From Acidobacteriota bacterium (GTDB lineage Bacteria; Acidobacteriota; Terriglobia; UBA7540): DNA of 16,178 nt. A model generated the notes under the pieces. That model saw nothing but the letters and a program-made list of their open reading frames with translations. It was not told the DNA's origin and ran no database searches. Below are positions 9,801-14,665 of this stretch, one piece after another. The stretch is from NCBI GenBank assembly GCA_021789565.1, contig JAJYJL010000045.1:1-16178 (forward strand), read 5' to 3'. Within the stretch, counting starts at the first letter, position 1, and every line of letters starts with the position of its first letter. The position numbers were made by a program, and so were the translations under genes.

Positions 9801-10157
9801 CTCTTCATTACGGGGACAACGTTCAACATCTCCTCTTTCATGGGACTAATCATGGTGATCGGAATCGTGGCCAAAAACGGCATTTTGATTCTAGATGCGG
9901 ACGGAAAGTTTCGGGCGGCGGGCTTCAGTGCGAAGGAGGCTGTAGTGCAGGCGGGCCGGCGGCGGCTGCGGCCCATCGTGATGACCGCACTGGCGGCGGC
10001 TCTCGGTTTCCTGCCGCTGGCGCTGGCGCTCGGAGCGGGATCGCAGATGCTCCAGCCTCTGGCCATCGCCGTGATCGGCGGCATCCTGATCGCCATCGTG
10101 CTGTCGCTTCTGGTGACACCAGTCCTGTATTACTACCTCAGCAGCAAGACGGCGTGA
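6891..10157 (+). CDS. RND-family efflux pump, inner membrane transporter
   Basis: 1088 residues, the size of AcrB/CzcA-type proton-driven pumps. The order is complete. TM1 lies at about 32-52 (KPIIFLIITLALIGGYLAF). A periplasmic porter region is followed by TM2-6 from about 352 to 505, and a second half starts with TM7 at about 588-605 and ends with TM8-12. Proton-relay residues are present: Asp420-Asp421 in GLIIDDAIVVVENV (TM4) and Lys995 in AKNGILIL (TM10), equivalent to Asp407/Asp408 and Lys940 of AcrB. The cytoplasmic loop between TM6 and TM7 (about 511-580) is long, polar and low in conservation style. A heavy-metal pump would be expected to show Met/His-rich features that I do not see, so a lipophilic drug or metabolite substrate is more likely, but this is open. 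Third gene of the operon, ending at TGA 10155-10157. Confidence 0.95.
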   Translation: MDNHTHSNPGFSGASGAHDKEASFYWFARGTKPIIFLIITLALIGGYLAFTIPIAVFPSTDFPRIIIAADNGVMPIDQMLVTTTRPLEEAVSGVMGIEDVRSVTSRGSAEIDLFFSWNVDMFQTLARVNAAISRVRPDLPPTVRIETNRLEFSSFPIMGYSLTSKTIPQTELWELANYNIKPRLNSLAGVGSILIQGMQVPEFHVLPDPAKMLVTRLTIPDILNALDRSNLIQSPGLLTHDHKLYLDLISGQVHNPSEIANIYVKNDPSGNPIYLRDVANVSAGTAPNYTIVTGNGQPAVLININRQRKSNTMQVANEVKAELAKIEKALPPGIKVSTFYDQSWIVGESIRSVRDAILIGIILASGVLVLFLQDWGSSFIAGMVIPISILLTFIALKVLGESFNLMSLGGLAAAVGLIIDDAIVVVENVVLRREAGEDRFEAVARTLKELTVPLIGSTLTPIVVFVPLIAITGVTGVFFRALAITVGVALFASLTLALTWTPNLCLYLLRHKPKTEVVTGSGIESDAGRTDTLITTGGNSPQEVTGTLTPEQIDARRMMEHEEHSMGATISRVIRFYERWFRRALERPWLLAGLAVVLAVISLFCYRHIGSDLLPKMDEGSFIIDYVTPPGSSLEETNRMIDHILKIVRSAPEVASTSRRTGLQLGLAAVTEANTGDISVNLKTNRSRDVWQIMNGIRKRINREEPAVSVDFVQKLQDMIGDLTSAPQPIFIELFSPDAQLLNSWAPKVADAIGNIQVGGRHPVVDIDNGIDSTTSGPAIVYHVNIAQAAQAGFTPQDVATEAEAMLDGVPAAQPVVVNDRPYTLRIRYPETARSSVSAMNNTLLVSPTGQLASLGTIASMAELPGQTEILQDNQQRYVAVTARLEGLDMGHGIAAVKQGVAGLHLPSSIRVEYGGLYQTQQRSFRDLVMVLFLAVVFVFLVLLFEFKSFSAPIAILASAALSTSGVLLALFITGTTFNISSFMGLIMVIGIVAKNGILILDADGKFRAAGFSAKEAVVQAGRRRLRPIVMTALAAALGFLPLALALGAGSQMLQPLAIAVIGGILIAIVLSLLVTPVLYYYLSSKTA

Positions 10158-10261
10158 GGCACCCGGAAGGTTGGGATACCGGGAAAGGCCGCCAGTCGTT
10201 CTGAGCGCAGCTAAGAATCTGTTTTGTCTTTCGGAATACAAACGAAACATATCGTTCGCCG

Positions 10262-10271
10262 CCCCCCCCCC
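10262..10271. repeat. Homopolymer tract of ten C
   Basis: Ten consecutive cytosines interrupt the 166-bp gap between the pump gene and the GNAT gene, 53 bp before the GNAT start. Tracts of this length are prone to slipped-strand length change and to sequencing error. It lies outside any coding frame, so a length change would act, if at all, on promoter spacing. Confidence 0.9.
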
Positions 10272-10323
10272 TAGTGAGTGAGTTCCTCAGGATGACAACG
10301 GGTGGTCAGGGAGCAGGCAGGTC

Positions 10324-11160
10324 ATGAATCTTCGCACGATGACGAGCGCTGACATTCCCGCCGGGATGAGGCTGAAGGACCTGGCAGGATGGAACCAGAC
10401 ACCGGCTGACTGGCGGTGTTTTCTGGAGTCGAGCCCGCGCGGATGCTTTGCCGCGGAAGTCGAGGGCAAGGTGGTAGGAACGGCGGCTACCATTGTTTAC
10501 GAACAGCGGTTTGCGTGGATCGGAATGGTTCTGGTGGATACTGAATTCAGAGGACGGGGCATCGGAACGCGGCTGCTCGAAAAAACCATTGAACACCTTG
10601 ACAGCATCGGTATCGGAACCATGAAGCTCGACGCCACACCGGCAGGCAGGCCGATTTATCAGAAGCTTGGATTCCACGACGAATACGAAATCGAACGCTG
10701 GCTGCTGAAGCGGACTGTTCCACAAGCCGCAGATGCGCCCGCGCCGCATCCTGTATCTGACGCCGTGCTGCAACTCGACCATGAGATTTTCGGGGCCGAT
10801 CGTGGACACCTGCTGCGGTCGCTTGCGGCAGAGAATCCGGACTTCACCCTGGTCACTCAGCGGAAAGGAGAAATTGCTGGATACGCATTCGGGCACCGCG
10901 GATCGCTGGCAGATCATCTGGGGCCTTGGATGGCCCGCGACGAGGAGAATGCCACCGAACTTCTGGGTGAATTTCTGCGGCGCTCACGTCGCGAAAAAAT
11001 CTTTGTGGACGCGCTCAAGGACCGCCGGTTTGTGTCCGAGTTATTGGCGGCGCGAGGGTTCAGCGTTTCGCGGCCACTCACGCGCATGGTGCGCGGCCCT
11101 AACCTCTATCCCGGACGCCCGGACTTGCTCTGTGCAATTCTTGGCCCGGAATTCGGGTAG
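10324..11160 (+). CDS. GNAT-family N-acetyltransferase with second C-terminal GNAT-like domain
   Basis: 278 residues. The N-terminal domain (1-130) has the GNAT order: MTSADIPAGMRL (beta1-alpha1), AGWNQTPADWRCFLE, a beta-hairpin at GCFAAEVEGKVVGTA, then the acetyl-CoA-binding motif VDTEFRGRGIGTRLLE (71-86, R76-G-R-G-I-G81) and YQKLGFHDE (112-120). The C-terminal half (about 145-278: LDHEIFGADRGHLLRSL, GEIAGYAFG, LLAARGFSV) resembles the degenerate second domain of two-domain GNAT proteins. The family transfers an acetyl group from acetyl-CoA to an amine, but the acceptor is unknown. The ribosome site is poor: AGGGAG (10308-10313) is 10 nt upstream. The RraA-family gene follows closely (39-nt gap) and could be co-transcribed. 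Confidence 0.9.
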   Translation: MNLRTMTSADIPAGMRLKDLAGWNQTPADWRCFLESSPRGCFAAEVEGKVVGTAATIVYEQRFAWIGMVLVDTEFRGRGIGTRLLEKTIEHLDSIGIGTMKLDATPAGRPIYQKLGFHDEYEIERWLLKRTVPQAADAPAPHPVSDAVLQLDHEIFGADRGHLLRSLAAENPDFTLVTQRKGEIAGYAFGHRGSLADHLGPWMARDEENATELLGEFLRRSRREKIFVDALKDRRFVSELLAARGFSVSRPLTRMVRGPNLYPGRPDLLCAILGPEFG

Positions 11161-11199
11161 GAGATTGAAATTCTGCTGGTATTTGGAGAGGAGATGGAA

Positions 11200-12060
11200 A
11201 TGAAAATTCACCGTCACTTATTAAAGAAATTAGCGATTTCTGGGCTGCTTGGCTGTGCCGCTCTCCTCTGGATTGTAAGCGGCGGCAAAGGCGAACAGGG
11301 CCAGCCTGGTAACGGAGCGCCATCTCAGCGAGTCCCGGAGCGGCAGTGCCCATGCGGAATTGGGGAACCCGGCGTGATGGGCACCGGAGCAGCCCTGGCG
11401 CTCACGAAAGTGCAGCAGCAGATGCTGCAGGATTACCGCCAAGTCGAAGTTGCCTCGATTTCCGATGCGGAGGAAGAACTTTATGGCCGTCGGATGTATA
11501 TGAGCCACCAGATGCGGCCAGTCTTCAGGACGAAGTTTGTGGGTTACGCCGTAACGGTGCTGCTGAAGAAACAGGAAAATCATCAGGGTAGTGCAGCATT
11601 GAGCGGCATGCTGGCTGCGATCGACCATGGCGGACCCAATGACGTTTACGTGATGAAGGTGGAAGACGGACTCGACATTGCGGGGATGGGAGGCATCATG
11701 GGCACGGCCATGGCGGCCCGTGGCTTCGTCGGCGCGGTGATCGATGGTGGGGCGCGCGACACCGCATACCTGCAGAGGATCCAGTTTCCGGTTTATGCCA
11801 AAGGAATTGTTCCCTCCACTTCGGTCAATCACTTTGTCTTCGGCGGATCGAATATCCAGATTGACTGCGACGGCGTCCCGGTCTCAGCCGGAGACATCAT
11901 CGCCGCAGACAACGACGGCGTGGTAGTGGTGCCGCACGCGAACGCGGAGGAAGTGCTGAAAAGGGCACAGCAGTTGGACTTCACCGAGCACTCGATGTAT
12001 CCATTCATTTTTAAGTACAAATCCGTCGAGGAAGCCATCAAGAAGTTCGGGCGTATTTGA
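11200..12060 (+). CDS. RraA-family protein with N-terminal signal or membrane segment
   Basis: 286 residues. Residues 75 to about 260 form an RraA / 4-hydroxy-4-methyl-2-oxoglutarate aldolase-like domain. Its signature G-x20-R-D is intact (Gly165, Arg186-Asp187 in VIDGGARDTAYL), as are FPVYAKGIVPSTS and the strand ADNDGVVVVP. Members are divalent-metal pyruvate-aldolases/oxaloacetate decarboxylases or RNase E inhibitors, so the name does not fix the activity. Odd feature: residues 1-28 are basic then hydrophobic (LKKLAISGLLGCAALLWIVSG), like a signal peptide, an anchor, or with LLGC a poor lipobox. A Gly/Pro-rich linker with CPCG (50-53) follows. Normal family members of about 160-230 residues are cytosolic and lack this. 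ATG 11200 is preferred to ATG 11194 because AGGAG (11189-11193) is 6 nt from it but directly abuts the earlier ATG. Confidence 0.82.
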   Translation: MKIHRHLLKKLAISGLLGCAALLWIVSGGKGEQGQPGNGAPSQRVPERQCPCGIGEPGVMGTGAALALTKVQQQMLQDYRQVEVASISDAEEELYGRRMYMSHQMRPVFRTKFVGYAVTVLLKKQENHQGSAALSGMLAAIDHGGPNDVYVMKVEDGLDIAGMGGIMGTAMAARGFVGAVIDGGARDTAYLQRIQFPVYAKGIVPSTSVNHFVFGGSNIQIDCDGVPVSAGDIIAADNDGVVVVPHANAEEVLKRAQQLDFTEHSMYPFIFKYKSVEEAIKKFGRI

Positions 12061-12179
12061 GGCGTGGACTAAGCAAAGCTGTGTTGTGATGAATTGCCTG
12101 TTGTGGACGCTGCACCAGCCTTTCCCCGGCGCCCTCAAAAAAAGAGCCCCTCTCCCTTCGGTTTTGAGTTGGGCGGCGA

Positions 12180-12185
12180 TATAAT
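12180..12185 (+). promoter_or_regulatory. Perfect -10 box (TATAAT) ahead of tatA
   Basis: TATAAT lies 43 bp before the tatA ATG, placing a start of transcription near 12192 and giving a short leader with a good ribosome site. The region 17 bp upstream (TTCGGT) is a poor -35, so activation or an extended element may compensate. Just upstream CTCAAAA (12134-12140) and TTTTGAG (12162-12168) form a 7-bp inverted repeat with a 21-nt loop. Confidence 0.5.
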
Positions 12186-12228
12186 GAGGCAGGCGGCAGG
12201 AAAGCAGTTTGCTGCCGGGAGGATCATC

Positions 12229-12408
12229 ATGGATGGATTGCTGGAACCAACTCATCTTATTTTCATTTTGCTGATTGTTCTTATTATTTTTGGACCCGGG
12301 AAACTGCCCGAGCTGGGCCGAGGGCTCGGTAAGGGAATTCGGGAATTTAAGGGAGCTCTCAAAGGGGTCACTGAAGAGGTCAAGGACACTGGCAACAAGG
12401 CCAGTTGA
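12229..12408 (+). CDS. tatA: Sec-independent translocase subunit TatA
   Basis: 59 residues, a short but normal length for TatA/E proteins. One N-terminal transmembrane helix (about 8-21, [18 protein letters not shown]) runs into the hallmark hinge [21 protein letters not shown] and an amphipathic helix, then a short charged tail. TatA oligomers with TatC translocate folded proteins carrying twin-arginine signals. ATG 12229 is chosen because GGGAGG (12217-12222) is 6 nt upstream and the helix starts at the family position. The longer in-frame reading from 12094 adds 45 residues unlike any TatA and would read through the -10 box. No tatB or tatC is adjacent, as is common in phyla where tat genes are scattered. 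The upstream RraA-family protein lacks a twin-arginine motif. Confidence 0.95.
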   Translation: MDGLLEPTHLIFILLIVLIIFGPGKLPELGRGLGKGIREFKGALKGVTEEVKDTGNKAS

Positions 12409-12471
12409 GGTTCCTGACATTTTCTTGCCGCTGAAAGATCGCGGGCCGTCAGCCTATAGGCAGGGAGTGTA

Positions 12472-12562
12472 GCCCGTCAAATTCCTGGAGTAACAAAGAC
12501 TTCGCGCACAGGCCGTGGAATGCATAGGGGCCACTCTGCGAATTTCGAGCAAATTGACGGGC
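12472..12562. repeat. 91-bp segment bounded by near-perfect 12-bp inverted repeats
   Basis: The left end GCCCGTCAAATT (12472-12483) and the right end AAATTGACGGGC (12551-12562) are inverted repeats matching at 11 of 12 positions, the outer 9 perfectly. Inside are nested short complementarities: TTCGC (12501-12505) with GCGAA, and GTGG with CCAC. The segment lies between convergent tatA and the small minus-strand gene. It could be a small non-autonomous element (MITE-like), a structured RNA, or chance. No flanking target duplication is obvious. Confidence 0.5.
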
Positions 12563-12580
12563 CCACTTTTCAGGAGGACG

Positions 12581-12790
12581 CTACCGGAGAAGTGATGAAA
12601 GCACGCCCCAGACCAATCCTCCGAACCACATTAAGAAGATCGTTGCTCCCAGGGCTGGACCAAGGCTAAAGAAGATAACGACGACCGCCTCGTTCAAAAT
12701 GTCCATCAGCTTTCGTGGTTGTCTTGACGTAACCTCAGCATTCTTCCCACCACTGGCAGCCAGGACTGGATTTAATTGAATATTCATCAT
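12581..12790 (-). CDS. Small single-pass membrane protein, unknown function
   Basis: 69 residues. A polar N-terminus (MMNIQLNPVLAASGG, TSRQPRKLMDILNEA) is followed by a hydrophobic segment of about 30 residues (35-66: AVVVIFFSLGPALGATIFLM and WFGGLVWGVLSSLL), enough for one long or two short membrane helices, ending in a single Arg. I recognise no family. The case for a real gene is the excellent ribosome site GGGGAGG (minus strand, 12796-12802) 5 nt before ATG 12790, plus a protein-like arrangement of positive residues before the membrane segment. It converges with tatA and diverges from nagA. The frame can be read upstream to 12823, but the ribosome site favours 12790. Confidence 0.6.
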   Translation of the reverse strand: MMNIQLNPVLAASGGKNAEVTSRQPRKLMDILNEAVVVIFFSLGPALGATIFLMWFGGLVWGVLSSLLR

Positions 12791-12951
12791 GATCGCCTCC
12801 CCTTTGCGGCCGTGACGCACCAAGGGTTATCAATCTGAATCTCGTCCGGCATTCCAATCATGCCCGATACCGCAAACAGCAATGTAACCACGACCCCGGG
12901 CGATACGTCACCGTGCTTTTACACTTGTAATCATAGGACTTTAGAGGCCAG

Positions 12952-12975
12952 AAGCTGTGCCTTGAATCACAGCTT
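12952..12975. promoter_or_regulatory. CRP/FNR-family-like binding site upstream of nagA
   Basis: AAGCTGTG (12952-12959) and CACAGCTT (12968-12975) form a perfect 8-bp inverted repeat around an 8-nt centre. The inner part TGTGC-N6-TCACA matches the E. coli CRP consensus TGTGA-N6-TCACA at 9 of 10 positions. Its centre is about 185 bp before the nagA ATG and about 75 bp before the start implied by the TAGAAT box. The DNA-level palindrome is seen directly; the identity of the binding protein is inferred. It could equally act as an RNA hairpin. Confidence 0.5.
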
Positions 12976-13088
12976 AATGTGACATTTCCAACACCGTTGC
13001 GGTTCGCTTCAATGCCTGGGTTGGGATAGAATCTATTGCAAATTCATTCGCGTTGTGTGCACAAGTCGTGAGGGCCTTGTTGCGGACC

Positions 13089-13128
13089 GCGGCATCGTCA
13101 GGATGCCGCAAGGCTGCCAGGTCGGCAG
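13089..13128 (+). promoter_or_regulatory. Two tandem hairpins in the nagA leader
   Basis: GCGGCAT / ATGCCGC (13089-13095 and 13103-13109) form a perfect 7-bp stem with a 7-nt loop. CTGCC / GGCAG (13114-13118 and 13124-13128) form a 5-bp stem with a 5-nt loop 4 nt later. Both lie shortly upstream of the ribosome site GGGGAAAG. No U-tract follows, so they are not intrinsic terminators. They might bind a protein or shape translation, or may be chance in GC-rich DNA. Confidence 0.35.
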
Positions 13129-13148
13129 TGCTACAAACAGGGGAAAGC

Positions 13149-14297
13149 ATGGAATTCATCGCCAATGTTCCGGCAAAAGGGTTGGTAGGGATCGGCATTC
13201 AGGATGGGCGAATTGCTTCTATCCAAAGCGTGGGGTCGTTGGATGAGACAAAGCCCTACGTCAGCCCGGGCTTGATCGATATCCAGTTGAACGGCTTTGC
13301 TGGAATCGACTTCTGCAATGCCGATCTCGATCCCAGAACGGTGTCTGATATTCTGCCCGCCCTGTGGGAAACCGGCGTGACTACTTTCTGCCCGACTGTC
13401 ATTACCAACACCCAGGAGGGGCTTATTCGATGTTTCCGTGCACTCGAAGAAGCCCGGCGCCTCGATCCGCGGTTTGCCCAATGTGCCCCGTGCTATCACC
13501 TGGAAGGGCCCTATATATCTCCCGGCGGGTCCCGCGGCGCACACAATCCGAAAGTTATGCGACCGCCGGACTGGGGGGAGTTTCTGGAACTGCAGGAGGC
13601 GGCGGGCGGGAGGATTGGCATTGTGACTCTCGCTCCAGAACTGCCGGGCGCGCTTGATTTTATCCGCCGGGCGCACGAGGCAGATTTGGTGGTCGCCATG
13701 GGGCACACGGACGCAACTCCCGAGCAGATCCATGCAGGGGCCGAGGCGGGCGCTCAGTTGAATACTCATCTTGGAAACGGTTGTCCACAAATGATCGACC
13801 GGCACCGCACCCCGCTGTGGGCCCAACTCGCCATTGATCAGCTATCGGCCACCATGATCTGCGACGGTTTTCACCTTCCTGCAGATCTGGTGCGGGTGAT
13901 CTATCGGGCCAAGGGGATTGATCGTTGCGTCCTCATAACCGACGCAATCCATGTTGCCGGGTTAACGCCGGGGCGGTACAGGTTAGTAGACCTGGAAATT
14001 GAACTTCTGCCAACGGGCCAGGTAGTGACGGCAGACCGGCACAGCATGGCGGGATCAGCAGCGAGCATGAACCGCGCCGTCAAGGTGTTCATGGATTTCG
14101 CCGAAGCGCCTTTAAACCAGGCGATCCACGCGGCCACCGCGAACCCCTCGCGGTTGCTTGCCAGATATGAAAGTTGCAGTGAGATTGCGGAAGGCCAGCC
14201 GGCGAATCTGACCCTGTTCCGTGTGGGAAAGAACAAACTGGCCATCGAGAAGGTGATCCTTCGCGGGGAAGCAGTTTATGTTTCTTCGGACTCATAG
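13149..14297 (+). CDS. nagA: N-acetylglucosamine-6-phosphate deacetylase
   Basis: 382 residues, the usual NagA length. It hydrolyses GlcNAc-6-phosphate to glucosamine-6-phosphate and acetate in the cytosol, feeding amino-sugar catabolism and cell-wall recycling. Amidohydrolase landmarks are in order: PGLIDIQLNGFAGIDF (40-55), HLEGPYISPGGSRGAHNP with metal ligand Glu119, GHTDAT with His186, LNTHLGNG with His207, ICDGFHLP with His242, LITDAIHVAG with catalytic Asp265, and GSAASMNRAV. As in E. coli NagA the N-terminal HxH is replaced by Q-x-N, so a single metal is expected. The NTHLGNG variant of the usual THLFNAM marks a divergent subgroup, so a related N-acetyl sugar phosphate is possible. ATG 13149 follows GGGGAAAG (13140-13147). 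No nagB or transporter is adjacent. Confidence 0.9.
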   Translation: MEFIANVPAKGLVGIGIQDGRIASIQSVGSLDETKPYVSPGLIDIQLNGFAGIDFCNADLDPRTVSDILPALWETGVTTFCPTVITNTQEGLIRCFRALEEARRLDPRFAQCAPCYHLEGPYISPGGSRGAHNPKVMRPPDWGEFLELQEAAGGRIGIVTLAPELPGALDFIRRAHEADLVVAMGHTDATPEQIHAGAEAGAQLNTHLGNGCPQMIDRHRTPLWAQLAIDQLSATMICDGFHLPADLVRVIYRAKGIDRCVLITDAIHVAGLTPGRYRLVDLEIELLPTGQVVTADRHSMAGSAASMNRAVKVFMDFAEAPLNQAIHAATANPSRLLARYESCSEIAEGQPANLTLFRVGKNKLAIEKVILRGEAVYVSSDS

Positions 14298-14665
14298 TAC
14301 AGGCTTGCCAGAACTTCAAATTCTCTGAAACACAAAGCCCCAAAATCGCATCTTAATAGCATTAGGTATCGAGCGGCTGGCACCTGCGACGGCTTGATGG
14401 AATTGTAAGTATTAGGCCCGAATACAGTGAGCTGGAATCTACAGGTTCAAGGTAAAAGACAGCCTACCCCGTCCAGCCCGGAAGCAGGTGCAGGCATAGG
14501 ATTTCGGGTGTATATTAGTGATAGTAATATAAAACATTGCATATACCGGTCCAGGAAATAGCAGTTAACCGCAATACTCAACTATTTTGGCTTTTGGATT
14601 TGCAACTGCATTGAGAAGGCACCTCGCAAATGGATTCTAGTCCGGCCTGAAGAAAGGAGATTTCG
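14298..14665. other. 368-bp intergenic region between nagA and the radical SAM gene
   Basis: No gene, and no convincing terminator for nagA. An AT-rich island at about 14510-14545 contrasts with its GC-richer surroundings and contains an inverted repeat and a -10-like TATAAA (14528-14533), which would leave a leader of about 125 nt before the ribosome site AGGAG (14655-14659). I looked for a short peptide gene that could be a substrate of the radical SAM enzyme and saw none with a ribosome site. Confidence 0.5.
14511..14531. promoter_or_regulatory. AT-rich inverted repeat, operator candidate for the radical SAM gene
   Basis: TATATTA (14511-14517) and TAATATA (14525-14531) are perfect 7-bp inverted repeats with a 7-bp spacer (GTGATAG). 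The right arm overlaps the -10-like TATAAA (14528-14533). One helical turn or so between arms fits a dimeric regulator. The binding protein is unknown. Confidence 0.45.

Larger units (their letters stand above)
12791..13148. other. Divergent regulatory region between the small membrane protein and nagA
   Basis: 358 bp between divergent starts. It holds a CRP-like palindrome at 12952-12975, immediately followed by AATGTGACATT (12976-12986, a 5-1-5 palindrome), a possible -10 TAGAAT (13027-13032, 5/6) and two consecutive hairpins in what would be the nagA leader. A longer in-frame reading of nagA from TTG 13053 is possible but lacks a ribosome site. Confidence 0.5.

Noticed and set aside
12134..12168. 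CTCAAAA / TTTTGAG repeat with an inner AGAG-CTCT stem and an A7 tract, considered as a terminator.
   Set aside because: On the plus strand no T-tract follows the stem. On the minus strand a 4-bp stem with T7 is too weak and there is no minus-strand gene for it to end.
12094..12228. In-frame 45-residue N-terminal extension of TatA.
   Set aside because: It covers the TATAAT promoter, lacks TatA character and has no ribosome site; the ATG at 12229 has GGGAGG.
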